Assembly (NCBI GenBank): GCA_014871385.1
Contig: CM026427.1
Span: forward strand, 6,391,909 to 6,455,908
Reading direction: 5' to 3'
Source: Ceratodon purpureus
Taxonomy: Eukaryota; Streptophyta; Bryopsida; Pseudoditrichales; Ditrichaceae
Length of the DNA stretch: 64,000 bases
Part shown: positions 1 to 11,545 of the stretch, piece by piece
Layout: every line of letters begins with the position of its first letter
How positions within the stretch are numbered: position 1 is the first letter of the stretch
The notes under the pieces: generated by a model
Database searches by the model: none
The model's input: the letters and a program-made list of their open reading frames with translations, nothing else
What the model was told of the DNA's origin: nothing
Made by a program: the position numbers and the translations under genes

Positions 1-836
1 ATCACCAACTTATACCACTAGAGACAAATAGATTGAATTGTCACACACTGATGAGGAGTCCAAGAATTGTCTACTGTACCATGGCTTCTGTACGAGCTGT
101 TCGCCCAAATCGTGCATGGCATGCTGTATCTCCTGTCCGATACGCCTCTACCTGCGCAACCATGAGTCAGAGGTTACGAAACAACGAGACACAACTTCAA
201 CATCACCTTGAACTTCGCCTCGGAGACGTCTACAATTCGAAACAGCATGTCAATTGCAGTTACAGTAAAATCAAATTTCGATCTGCATAGAACCGAGAAG
301 AGTCTCGTTAGGACTCCCTGAAAGACTCCTACCTCAGTGATTTGTAATATCACATCATCGTGACGTAAAAGCTTTCCGAGAAGCCTAGGGGCAAGGTCCA
401 AAGCATCACAAGCGTAGAAGTCAGCAGGAAGGAGTCTGTAATTGTCGACTTGGAGCGACTGAGAGACAACTGCCTTCGACTTGCCTTCATTATCTTCACT
501 GCATTGCTGCTGGGCCTGGTGGCGGAGTGCATCGAAAATCCCATAAGTGTCTGCCAATTCTTGCATTTAACAAACAAAAATGATCAACATATGAGGAACG
601 AGGCAAAGTTGGACTGCACCTGCCTCTGTCTTAGCGGAGATTGCCACACTCCTCTTCCCGCTCTTCCCTGCACCAGGCTTTCCAACAAAGTAAGGCGAGA
701 CCACTTTCTTCAAGGTTGCTTTCCTGGCTGATTTCGTCTGCTTTCTCAGCGATCGCCGCAAACCCTGAGGCTCTTCCAACACTCCATTCACCGCTGGCGT
801 TGAGGCTCTTCCCACGAGATCCATGTCTGTGCCCAC
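1..836 (-). CDS. DNA-3-methyladenine (alkyladenine) glycosylase, 5' exons, cut by the window edge
   Basis: The product removes alkylated purines in base excision repair and should act in the nucleus (or an organelle). Three exons are visible on the minus strand. Exon 1 (836 to about 610) gives a basic, Lys/Arg/Ser-rich leader starting MGTDMDLVGR. Exon 2 (about 566-346) contains LLPADFYACDALDLAPRLLG and ends HDDVILQITE at a GTAGGA donor. Exon 3 (about 146-75) continues VEAYRTGDTACHARFGRTAR. The joined LxITEVEAYR..D.ACHA segment is the hallmark of the MPG/AAG family; the Glu in EVEAY is the catalytic position known for the family. The later FGPxGxAYVY segment is not present, so the gene continues beyond base 1. 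The acceptor of exon 2 is uncertain by a few bases. Confidence 0.85.
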
Positions 837-941
837 TCACACAAATCCCTGTAAAACTCCCCACATATCATTAACCCATTTATCGACATAGTTCGATCAT
901 CTTCATAATCTGAACAACATCAAGCTGCACATACTCAAAAC

Positions 942-957
942 CCCTAAACCCTAAACC
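942..957. promoter_or_regulatory. Telo-box-like motif upstream of the glycosylase gene
   Basis: Two head-to-tail CCCTAAA units lie about 100 bases upstream of the glycosylase start codon. In plants such short interstitial telomeric (telo-box) motifs are common in promoters of housekeeping genes. The role here is inferred from position only. Confidence 0.4.
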
Positions 958-3000
958 AGAGCACCACACCATCATGAACAACAAGGAGATTGCACATCCA
1001 TTATGTGATTTTCATTCCAAGTTGCTGCATTCCTGCCCGTCAACAAAGTATGAGTAACAAAAACTTAACTTTCAGCTCTACTCACAAGGAATTCAATGTC
1101 CAAGCAACAGTCTAACTCACCGAAGAAAGAGCAACACAATGTTGGCTGCACAAGCTTGGCCACCATGAACAAGTCCTTGTGCAAACAAAACCAAACCAAA
1201 CCAGCTCCAAGTTTCTCCCCCAAATTCAACTACTCTCCAAGACGGTGGCTTTCTCCAGAGATCTCCATCAATCCATGAAATGAAAGAGCTTCACACTCCT
1301 TTTTCTAGAATTTGGGCTTCAAGCAAGACGAAAGAAAGATCACTCTGTCGGCAGACACTGTATTGATCACCAATTTCACCAACTGGGTCTGTCACAGAAA
1401 TCTATACTAAATTCATACCAAATTGTCTGCATAAGGTAAACCGGCCTAATCCCGGGCCCCTGTCTATTTCCAAGTCCATTGAAATCATTACAAAAAATGA
1501 ATAGATAATGCCGATAAGAATGTGCACCAACTGAAAATGAAAGTCTATGCTTGGAATTAGATGTAGTGTACGTCGATAGTAGGTTTGGTCAAAAAAATTC
1601 TAAAATTCTAAAACAAAAAAAATCCAAAAATTTTAAGACTAGATAAACAAAGATATGTGAAATTTTTTTTGTGGTGTTTGCCTAATTCAAATTTTTGGTG
1701 TAATTGGTCATTGCTTGGTGTAACAAAACACCTTTTCCACTAGTGATTGTTCCACATATGTTGATCATTTTTGTTGGTGCTAAGACACGAGCAAATGTAG
1801 TCAACTATGCCTAATTTGATTATATATGTTGCTTATTCAATTCAAATTATAACTTCTAAACTTTAATTTATTAAGCACTTGGATCATTTTAGAGTGGTTT
1901 GGTTTAAAGAGTGATGATTATTAGTAAATTAGAATGAATAATGAAGGATTTGTTTATAAAAGAATGAATTTGAACAAATTTTTCTTTGGTGTCCAATACA
2001 TAAGATTCTTGTATGTATATTAAGATGCACTGGGTAGTGATGGTGGTAGATCTCAGGATCAAGAGGGAACTTGAATCAACTTCGCCTCACTGAAGTTGAG
2101 GGGATGGACACTGGAGAGCCTAGTTTAGACCAGAGTTGTGCGGGTATCACACCAAATCTACGCGACAGGTACATGTAACATTTAGTGTGGTCATATTCAT
2201 GTTCATTAGAAGCAGATTTAAGAGATACACGCACAACTCTGGTTTAGACCAGGAATGCAAACTTCATACTTTCGTCATTCCTGGTTATAGTCGGAAGCAG
2301 GATTGTATTTTGGTATTTTGAAAAATGCTAGAATGGGGACACAATCTAAGGTAGAGGCACCTAAAGCCGATAACTTAAGCTATTTACACTATTTCTGGAC
2401 AAGTCATTAATAGGGTGATAGTTTTCCTAGATTGGAAATACTTTTTATGAAGAATGCATAATTTTCCATAATTTATTTTTCAATATTGAAATTTGTATAA
2501 TTTTTCAAATTGAAAAGTGCTTTAGATCCAAAAGCCGATAATCTGCTCTAATGTACAAATGGGGTACATCTGGATTTTCAGAATCTAGAAATCAGGCCTG
2601 ATCGACTATGGGTACCTGGTCAACTATAGGTGTCTTTACCTTATTATGGTTAAGCCAAATATTCAGACAACGATCTATATTTTAGATAGGATTTACGTTT
2701 CATCCAAGAATGAACGCTAGTTCCATCTAAAATCGAAGATGTTGCACACAGCACGTCTTCAAACGTCTAAAGGGAAACGATTGTGGATAGGGGTTTTAGA
2801 ATGTGACAAATGGAGATCTACATTACAATTATTAGAAACAATTAGATTTTTCGTTCACTAAAAGCATCTGAAATGTATCGTCTGAATGACTTGAGATTCA
2901 AGACCTGGCTTCTTCCATATCCGATTTCAGAAGCCGCCTGAAGGAAATCTTAAGAAGTCGTTGGTGCACTGAGTTACTGGTTCTTTGAACAACTCTAACG
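958..3000. other. AT-rich intergenic DNA
   Basis: No convincing coding sequence on either strand. The only structure I see is the inverted repeat at 2,119-2,253, listed separately. The stretch from about 1,560 to 2,000 is strongly AT-rich with A and T runs. Confidence 0.5.
2119..2253. repeat. 135-bp imperfect inverted repeat, MITE-like
   Basis: The left arm (2,119-2,159) and right arm (2,214-2,253) are complementary over roughly 40 bases with a few mismatches; the shared core is CCAGAGTTGTGCG. The short hairpin structure and non-coding content fit a miniature inverted-repeat element. No clear target duplication was found, so the superfamily is unknown. Confidence 0.55.
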
Positions 3001-3009
3001 GTAAAGAAC

Positions 3010-3290
3010 AAATCAGCATTTAGCGTGAACTTAATAAGCTCTTGACCTTCCTGGAGGCCATTCGCCTTCAGAAACATTCTCCACCCAGCTTGGAAATGGT
3101 AGCTTGTCTGGTGGCATCGGCCGCTTTATCCAGAAGAGTGCCACACTTTGAACTGGGGGCTCTTGATGAATTCCCTGCCCTGGTACATCAGCTTGCAGTC
3201 GCATTTGATGCATTCTAACAAAGCTTGCAGGAACAATTCCAACCGAAGAATTCAACCAACCGAAAATGCATCCAGAAAGTTTACCAAAAA
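3010..3290 (-). pseudogene. Frameshifted third B3-domain copy
   Basis: Reading leftward from about 3,250, the frame gives PASFVRMHQMRLQADV and then FWIKRPMPP, matching the adjacent B3 exon (PVGFVRTHGKKLNQAEV). A one-base shift near 3,100 is then needed to continue with GWRMFLKANGLQEGQELIKF, which is the W..F...N.L.EG end of a B3 domain. Without the shift the frame runs into a stop at 3,031. DNA alignment with the neighbouring copy shows several small indels, so this is a decayed tandem duplicate of the exon at 3,488-3,740. A sequencing error is the alternative; it could also be the true last exon of the same gene. Confidence 0.6.
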
Positions 3291-3487
3291 ATCTAATGCT
3301 TGAGAAGACTAGAAGTCTGTTAATTCCACTTGAAGTGCAACACTCAAGTGTAATCACACACAGTATTGGTTGTCCATAAAATTGTAGAGCGTTCTTTAGT
3401 CTGCCTACCGTGATTGCATGAATACAGCATAAGGTGAATTCAAAAATTTGATGTAGTTCCCACTTGTGTGATAGCGGCACAGTTGGC

Positions 3488-5500
3488 TCAAACTTTTTGA
3501 ACAACAAAAAACGAAGCAGCAGTCAGTGTGAAGCGAAGCCATTGCCCCTCGTGTAGGCCATTTTCCTTCATGAAATTGCTCCATTCAGCCCGGAAATAGA
3601 GCCTCGTCGGGGCCTCGACCTGCTCACTCCAAATGAGTCTCGCTATTTGAACTGGGGACTCGTGGTGAATTCCCTGGAATTTAACTTCAGCTTGATTCAA
3701 CTTCTTGCCATGCGTCCTGACAAAGCCTACAGGAACTTCCTGCAGAATCCAAATCCACTCCATAAACATCGACATAAAAAGGAGTTGTCAATGCTGACGT
3801 TTCAAACGATGGAATCAGTGAAGCTTGAGTATGTTGACCTGGCTTGTTAGGGCTCAAATTTTTCTATCATAATATCTGCAACCTAACTAGTCTCTATAAC
3901 ATTGAGAACACGATGATTTGCAAGTCATACTTCAGTTTTTGAAACGGACAGTATAAACTTACAAATCTGGTACCGTCCTTTATGACAGTAGACGTGATTC
4001 GTTTCTCGAAGTAAGGAAAAGAGTCTGTGCCATGATGGAATGCTAACTCCTTGCGTCCATCATTTTCTTCATCAAAGGAACTAGCTTCAAGGTTTGACGG
4101 CCTCTGCACTTTGCAAGCACTTGTGAATCATAGCGGCAAGCTCAAACATTCTACAGTCCAAAGAGTAAACATGGACTTGATTCAATGGAAAAGGAGATGA
4201 TTTGCAAGCCTCGTTAATATGATAGTCATAGTTCTGTGCTTTGAAATTTCGGAAAGAGTTTAACTCACCAAGCGACCGTCGAAGGACTTGATTGGCCTGT
4301 AGAAGCTTGGAAGCTGAGAATTTGCGCCATGTTGCCAGGGTACAAAACCCTTGCTCTTGCTGCCTGTGAAAGCCTCTGATTTTACACCGCTCCTATGACG
4401 TTCAACGTCAAAACCGGAACTAGGTGCCTGGCCATGATCAGATTCTAAGTCAGTGCAACTATCCTCTTGTTTGGCTTTACCAAACGATGCAAGTTAAGAT
4501 ATGATCTTAAGAGCCCTTGCAAGAATCTAACCGATTTATACAACAATCAATGGGTACATCTCTGGTATTGACTTGGAAGATTGATGATAATAATTCTTGG
4601 AACATGACATGTTTAGTTCAAAGAAATGTAAGTGACAATTGGATCAGTAAATTACCTCGTCAACTTTCCTCTTCTTTCTGCTATACAGTTCTCCTCCTTC
4701 TCTCATGTTTCCATCACCAGCAGAACGCAAGTTGTATCTGCCTGAGAATTTGGCATCTTTCTCTACCTTGCAACCTGGCATTCTTTCCCAAATGGACCAC
4801 TGTCTAGCTGGAACTTGAGAATTAGTGACTGACACGCTAGTTCCTCGAAAAATGTAAACTTCAAACTTGGATCTCGCATCCAGTTTGAGCACAAAAATCA
4901 ACAAATCACCTTCGCTGAGGCGATTATCGGTAGCAAACTCTCTCCATCCATCCACAAATCTGACTTCGAGTGATCCCTTTGGATTCCTGTCAATTTGCGC
5001 CGTCACTCTCCAAGGTTTTGAGGTTGAAAAAGTTTGCAAGCGCGTTCGCAAGCCGGTTCGCAAGATGACCCATTCTTCGACTTTTTCAGCATACTCTTTT
5101 ATGAAACACATCGGCAATATCTGAAATAAAACAAAGTACTCTCATCAAGTCGAAGCATCTATTGGGATGCAACGTCACAAGCGGAGGCCTACATGCTGCA
5201 GCTTGAACATTCTCTGAACAACTTACAGATGAACGCCATCTCAAACACCGAAGTGCAGACCACTCCACTCAATTATCATCAATGGAACAACAAAAACAGA
5301 GCTCAAAGATATCACACAAGTCTGGAAGCAACACAAATAGAGAAGTGGTAATGGAAGCATACCAGATGATCGCATTGACCAAGAGTCTTGAGGAAATAGA
5401 CGCTCCCAGAAACCTCTAATCCTTCAAGAACTTCGTTCAGGTCCACACTTTTCCATGGGAAATCCCTGGCCATCGACACATCACCGTCTCCTGGGGCCAT
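3488..5500 (-). CDS. B3-domain (REM-like) DNA-binding protein with two B3 domains
   Basis: Probable plant-specific nuclear transcription regulator. Exon 1 starts at 5,500 (MAPGDGDVSM) and ends at a GTATGC donor near 5,364. Exon 2 (about 5,120-4,660) begins ILPMCFIKEYAEKVEEWV and carries a B3 domain ending GWREFATDNRLSEGDLLIF, followed by a basic stretch SRKKRKVDE that could be a nuclear signal. Exon 3 (about 4,460-4,270) and exon 4 (about 4,110-3,963) encode a low-complexity linker. The last exon (about 3,738-3,488) encodes a second B3 domain: PVGFVRTHGKKLNQAEV then WSNFMKENGLHEGQWLRFTL. Two B3 domains separated by a linker is a usual REM layout. The start codon lies exactly at the edge of the tandem repeat at 5,498, so its promoter is repeat-derived. 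Exon 3 and 4 junctions are inferred. Confidence 0.75.
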
Positions 5501-6159
5501 CTTAGCATCGGTGTGTCAAAGTGAAGCTGCGTTGCCAATGTCCTCACACAAGAGGATTGATCCAGAAGACTATGTAATCTTTTGGCAGTCTTTGGTTTAA
5601 GAGAGGAGGGGCGTTACAGTATGAAACGTATAGGTTTGATGATAATATCATGGCTTGACCGAGTCATGATTTCGGAAGTGAGAGCTTGAGTTCAAGTTCA
5701 ATTAAAAATAGTCCTGGAGGGTTGATGAGAAATGAGTGTCATATATTTTGGGAGATCTGGAATTTAAATCAACGTGGCGGCACTTAGATTGGCATGATAT
5801 TGATGATGATGGACAAAGAAGAGCAGAGAAGGCCATGCGCTATGCACTACCAGGAAAACAATCAAAATATGACTAGGGTTTATGATTGAAAACGGTCATA
5901 AATGGACATGATGACTACTACCAATTTGAGTCATCAATTGAGTCATAACCTACTCCACAGAAATAGGACATATCGTGTCAAATTCTAGTTTGTTCAAAAA
6001 AGTACAATTACTGGTTGTAGTGTATTCAATTTGTTACAAAATCTTCATAGTGTACAACCTGGTAAACCAGAATCTCTGTAGTGTACTACCTTCCTCATTT
6101 TTGAATATAGCAAGGCGATTACTTTCTATTTGCAGATCTTGAAGAGTCGTAGGCTATGC

Positions 6160-6222
6160 CAGGTAGAGAATTGGGCAAGGTCCGCTACAACATGTAGCGG
6201 ATCATGCCCAATACTTTACCTA
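6160..6222. repeat. 63-bp hairpin inside repeat unit A
   Basis: The two arms flank a 3-base loop. The inner arm TCCGCTACA pairs perfectly with TGTAGCGGA, then TTGGGCA with TGCCCAA, then a less perfect outer portion. It lies in the segment absent from repeat unit B, so it may be a small MITE or a lost part of B. Confidence 0.6.
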
Positions 6223-6764
6223 GTATATAATGGACAAGTCAAATTTTCTAGTCATATATGCTGGCATACGTTCCCAATCGCATGTTCCAAAAAAAAATTG
6301 GGACCATGACTATGGGTTGCCGAATAAATATGACTATATAGTCATACATGTATATCTGACTAAAATAGTCAAAACCGGAAAACTACATTTTGTCAGCTTC
6401 TTCAATTCACTAACTACGCGTCATAGTTAAATAATGTCATAACTAATATGACGAACAACAATTGCAAAATTTGTGTGAGATGACTATATTTAGTCATCAT
6501 ATTGGTTCAGATATTCAAAAAGGCTTGTTAGTTGTTCACATCCGCTAGTAAGTCTTGGAGATGTGATGACTATGTCTAATACTATAGTGGTAGAGGACTA
6601 GAATTAGAAGTATGTAGTAACAAACAAATGGTTTCAAACTGATTTTCCATGGTTTCCAATTTAGAAGATTGGCTATAAATAGTTGTCAACTTTAAATAGG
6701 CTATTACAATTTTTGATAAGTAGTAGTTCTCATTCCCAGATACCCCATTGGTTTCCATGAGTGA

Positions 6765-7467
6765 GGGAGAGCACAATAAAGTGAACCACAAAGTGCAATA
6801 TGTGATCACTAAGGAGTGAATATGAAGTGTGCTGTTTTTCAAAGCTCAAAACTGATTTCAAGCATTTTGGTGTAGTTTTTGAGCATTTTAGTCACTTTTT
6901 AGGGTGACAGTCATAAGTTATCTCACACGCATCTACATTAAAAGAACATCTTCAATTGATATTTAATTTGACCACTAGTTCTAAATCATGAAAATGAACT
7001 TTTTCAAAGTCTTAATTTCTTCATTTGGTGCCCTCAAATGTCTTTAAAAAAAACTCACAAAAAGTACCACAGAAGTGACCATCTTAAAAATCATCTTTGC
7101 AATACTTTTGGAACCCTAAACCAATGAATAAATATATTGGTTGACTATTTTAGAATATCTCTCAAACATATTGAGGGTACCACTCCATCAAAAGTGATTT
7201 TTAGATGGTTTTTGGTTATTTTCTAGTGACACTTTTTCAAATGACTACATTCACTTTGCTTGGATTCAAAACCCTCATACAATAACTTTAAAGTGTCCAC
7301 TTTCGACGAAACTTTTCTAAGTTGTAAAAAACCAAGTTGAGAATCTATATTATCAGAAAAAAAATTGAATTCAATTACATCTTTTTATCACTTTTGTGCA
7401 ATTCTTGCAAAAGGGCTAAAATAGACAAATAGCTAAGCACTTTTTTGGTCCACTTTATTGTGCTCCC
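6765..7467. mobile_element. Non-autonomous hAT-like TIR element, copy 1
   Basis: Left end GGGAGAGCACAATAAAGTG and right end CACTTTATTGTGCTCCC are inverted copies. The left ~260 bases are very similar to the element at 14,548-15,274; the middle differs more. It interrupts repeat unit A; unit B near 8,490-8,535 shows the uninterrupted context (TTTCCATGACTACCTGAAG). The flanks TTCCATGA and TTCCGA suggest an 8-bp target duplication with a 2-base deletion on the right. There is no ORF, so it must depend on a transposase supplied elsewhere. The hAT assignment rests on the 8-bp duplication and is tentative. Confidence 0.75.
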
Positions 7468-7518
7468 TTCCGACTACCTGAAGTAAGATCTTTAGATATA
7501 TTTGCAACACAGCCCAAC

Positions 7519-8577
7519 TATATCTTTAGCATCACTAGAGCTCGATGTGTCAAAAAGAAGCTGTGTTGAATGTCTTCACACAAGAGGATTGATCTAGAAG
7601 ACTCATAAATATATGTAATCTTTTGGCAGTCTTCGGTTTAAGAGAGGCATGGCATTATAGTATGAAACCTATAGGTTTGATGATAATATCATGGCTTGAC
7701 CGAGTCATGATTTCAGAAGTGAAAGCTTGAGCTCAAGTTCAATTAAAATTGTCGTGGAGGGTTGATGAGAAATGATTGTTATATATTTTGGAAGATCTGG
7801 AATTTAAATCAACGTGGCGGCACTTAGATTGGCATGATATTGATGATGATGGACAATGAAGAGCAAAGAAGGCCATGCACTATGGACTACTAGGAAAACA
7901 ATCAAAATATGACTGGAGTTTATGATTGAAAACAGTCATAAACGGACATGATGATTTGAGTCATCAACTGAGTCATAACGGACAAGTCAGAGTTTTTAGT
8001 GATATATGCTAGCATACGTTCCCAATCACACGTTCCAAAAAAAAATTGGGACCTTGACTATGGGCTACCAAATAAATATGACTATATAGTCATACATGTA
8101 TATCTGACTAAAAATAGTCAAAATCGGAAAACTACATTTTGTCAGCTTCTTCAATTTATTGACTACGTGTCATAGTTAAATAATGTCATAATTAATATGA
8201 CGAACAACAATTGCAAAATTTGTGCGAGATGACTATATTTAGTCATCATATTGGTTTAGATATTCAAAAAGGCTCATCAGTTGTTTGCATCCGCTAGTAA
8301 GTATTGAGATGTGATGATTATGTCGAGTATTTGTGGAGGATTAGAATTAGAAGTACATAATAAGAAACAACTCGTTTCAAATTGATTTTCTATGGTTTTC
8401 AATTTTGAAAATTGACTCTAAACAGTAGTCAACTTCAAATAGGCTAATACATTTTCTGATTAGTGGTAGGTCTCATTTTGAAAGGGCCCCATTGGTTTCC
8501 ATGACTACATGTAGTAAGTTTCCATGACTACCTGAAGTAAGATCTCTAGATACATTCAAGACACAGCCCAATGAAAT
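7519..8577. repeat. Tandem repeat unit B (~1.06 kb)
   Basis: Begins with the same TTTAGCATC..GTGTGTCAAA motif as unit A and follows it base by base (GAGGATTGATC.AGAAGACT, then AACGTGGCGGCACTTAGATT and so on). It lacks both insertions carried by unit A. It ends at CACAGCCCAATG. Non-coding. Confidence 0.7.
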
Positions 8578-8849
8578 GACTGAATATTAGCTTTATTTTT
8601 AGACAAAATTGCTCAAGAAAATGACTGCATGTAGTCAGTGCGTTCAAACACGTGATTACAACTAATGACTACATATAGTCATTTCTCAGAGATACCATAG
8701 TCATGAGATCCTAAAAGTTTGGGAGACGAAGTGGCTAAGTATGGAGTGATGATAGAAATCTAGCACTACAATCAACATCAATGTCTAATATGTCTAGAGT
8801 TCTAACCGGATTGAACATTGCCCTATTTTTGCCTAGGCATTTGCTCATG

Positions 8850-10750
8850 CATGCTTCAAGATTTGGGTGGGCCACAAAATGAAACTATGTATTGCCCATC
8901 CCATCTTCGTGATGGGAAGGTTGTCCAAGTCTATGCTGGAATAGAGAAGGTAGTCGTTGTTGTTGCTCTTCTAGAACTTGAGGGAGACACACCCTTCTGG
9001 AATTGTGACCCCATGTAGCTTCCGCCCCTCCAAATTAATCACCTTTCCAACACCAACCACTTATTCTTCTTCTCTATTTGCAACATCCATGATCTTCACA
9101 ACATTGCCTTTGCTAAATTCCAAAGGTAAGTTAGGGTCTGAGTCCTTTTGTCCATTTATCTGCAATTCTACAAACACTTGTTAATAGTGAAATGGGGACG
9201 GCCGTGAAAACTAAGCCATATGAATAAGAATTTAACCAAACTACAGGTGCTTCAACTTTCCTTACCTTTGATGTCCTCTTCTCTCCACAAACCCCCACTT
9301 TCTCTTCCTTGTTGTCTTTTGCCGCAACAACAACATTCCTTGACTTTTGAACTGATTCCCACCCTTTTCCCGTGTCTTCCTCTCCTCTACAACAATTGTC
9401 CCTGGTTTGTCTTCATCTACTCTCGTTCATTAGAGGACACCTTCTTTTTCCTCTTGCAAACATTGGCACTGTCCTTCTCTGTCCGTGGTATCTTGTGCTC
9501 GCCCCCGCTAGTATATTTTGAGCTTCTTTACCTTGGTGATCATCTTCATCTTCTCACCAGCTAGACGATGCTTTGGCAGCGATGTCAAGGAGGTGTCGAG
9601 AGAATTGTTAAATTGAGTCAATTGCAGATCAGAGGAATCTTCGCAGTTCTGTTCCTCCTAATATAAATAGCCACATTCAATCAGAAAAATTGGTTAGTCT
9701 TAATGGGGACTTTTGGACTACTATTAGTCAGAAATGAAGAAGACGTGACTATTTGTAGTCGTAAAATAAACTAGAAATGATTAGCAGTAGTCATTTTGAG
9801 CTTTCCTACCTCAGTGATCTACTTCGTCGTGGGTGAGGCTCCGATAGCGACGAAAGGGCAGATTTCTCCGCCGTTTTTTCCCCTTTGCTGCCTTCATTTA
9901 GGTGCACGTTATCTCTTCCCTCAAGATCATGTTTACCCCCCCCCCCCTCTTCTCTTCCCTGATCCCCGAAACAACAAGTATAGTCAATGAGAGCAACAAT
10001 CCAAGTGATCAGTGGACTTGCAAAAGAATTCAACTTTGAAATGTTAAAAAAATGACTAGTATAGGTTTAAGGTTCCCTTCCTTCGTGGTGTCTCCCCCCC
10101 GCCCCTCCTAGCTCTACAAGTTGTGTTGCAACTTCATCTGACTACTACGTAGTAATTGAAGGCTTCTTGAACTGTGCCCGGTTCCCTAGTAGCTTGTGTG
10201 CCTCCTTTAATGATTATTTCTTTGGTGGTGAGCTTTAACAGGTTCATCCAATGGTCTTGCTAAATGTGCTTCGGCTTCGGCCTCTTTGCAACTAATTATG
10301 ATTTCTTCAGTTGATGTCTCTTAGTCTTCAACTGCCTCTTCAACAAGGAGTGGAAGGCCTCCTCCGTCACTTGCCGAAGTCCCTCATCATAGTCGAAGTT
10401 GTTGTTAGCACATTGCTTGATGGAGAGCAACATTGACGTGCTGTGTTTGTGATAATTGTCGACACTGAAGTCCATGTCTTGAACATGTCTTCGCAAGCAT
10501 ATCATCTACAGCGGCCGATTTTGACAGCAGGGATTTCCCTTCATGTCAACCTCCACTACATACCTCTTCTTGCCACCGTGCTATCTTTCTGGAGCTTCCA
10601 ACTCTTGGTGGCGCTCTACCATACGTCTTCGGGTTCGTTGCTCTAAATCCTCCTCCGTTCGTTTGTCATCACCATGTCGATGCCCATGCTGAGTACTACC
10701 AGGCCCCAATGTAGTGTCACTCCGCAAGCTGTCCACCTCGAGGATAACAG
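8850..10750 (-). pseudogene. Decayed transposon-type ORF fragments
   Basis: On the minus strand, degraded reading frames remain. At about 10,505-10,300 the frame gives RRHVQDMDFSVDNYHKHSTS and later EAFHSLLKRQLKTKRHQLKK. At about 9,130-8,950 another gives FSKGNVVKIMDVANREEE, a stop, then VGKVINLEGRKLHGVTIP. The second fragment resembles the short basic tail of plant transposon proteins (a HG.xIP-like motif), but I cannot name the family with confidence. Several stops and frame changes mean it is not functional. Near 9,930-9,952 and 10,096 there are C homopolymers. Confidence 0.35.
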
Positions 10751-11545
10751 AGAATTTCTATCTCCGTCCTTTCTCGTCAAATCACCCTATTTTCACCGTT
10801 TTTGGTTTCTCTACCTTATAGAGAGAAACAAGACAGATAAGAGAGACTAGGATGAAGTGGATGGAGCTGACCAGTAAATAGATGAATGCGGCATTCACGA
10901 CTCACAAACCCTGGAGTCAACGCCGCAAAACGCTAAGGTAGGATGTCCTAAAAGCGCTACCCCCCCTAGAAGGGATAGGCGCATCTGTACCAAAACCGCC
11001 AGCAGGCGGTCTGAATTCCGAAATTACCGGGACTGTCAGCTTGATTGAGACTTAAAATGGGCAATTATAGGTTGCGGTGGGCGCATGTATGGGTCGACCT
11101 TAAATTGGATTTCCATGTTAGTTGATATTTCAAAGACTGGCTGCTTGGGAGCTAAAATGGGTTTTTCGTGAACCACTTTTCCAATGTTAGCATGGCGATT
11201 CATGCTCTAGAGGAGGGCAAACAGATTACAGCCGCCATACATAATTCCATTCCAACAATGGCCATTTTGAATCACAAACGTGTCCATGATGTACACAGCC
11301 GGATGCACAGAAATGTATCCTAGCAAACAGAATTTGGAGGCAGAGGCAGCTTAAATGTGCTTGACATTGGTTTTATCTCACGGTTGAGAGAAGTGAGTAC
11401 TGCAATTTACAAAGCAAGGTAGGACGTGCTAGCAATGCTCTGGTTACTGATGTGCTTTCAATACACTCCAATACTGTGACTTTGAACTTGTTACTAATTG
11501 AAAAAATGTTATTGGCTTCTGCAGGTGCGAGCAGCAGCCATCAAG

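Larger units (their letters stand above)
5498..7518. repeat. Tandem repeat unit A (~2.0 kb, carries nested insertions)
   Basis: Starts ATCTTAGCATCGGTGTGTC, one base inside the B3 gene start codon, and ends in CACAGCCCAACTATATC. It aligns to unit B (7,519-8,577) along its whole length at high identity, except for two extra segments in A: about 285 bases at 5,947-6,231 that hold a hairpin, and the ~700-bp TIR element at 6,765-7,467. No coding sequence was recognised. The element family is unknown. Confidence 0.75.
6331..8681. repeat. Cluster of TGACTA(N)TAGTCA palindromes
   Basis: Perfect or near-perfect short palindromes occur at 6,331-6,344, 6,357-6,371, 6,481-6,496, 8,079-8,092, 8,105-8,120, 8,230-8,245, 8,622-8,637 and 8,666-8,681. 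Looser relatives lie near 8,500, 9,715 and 9,750. The first six are explained pairwise by the tandem duplication; the others are not. Confidence 0.7.

Noticed and set aside
9220..9564. + strand 114-codon frame rich in Leu/Phe/Ser
   Set aside because: Composition is that of the complement of a decayed Lys/Glu-rich ORF; not a gene.
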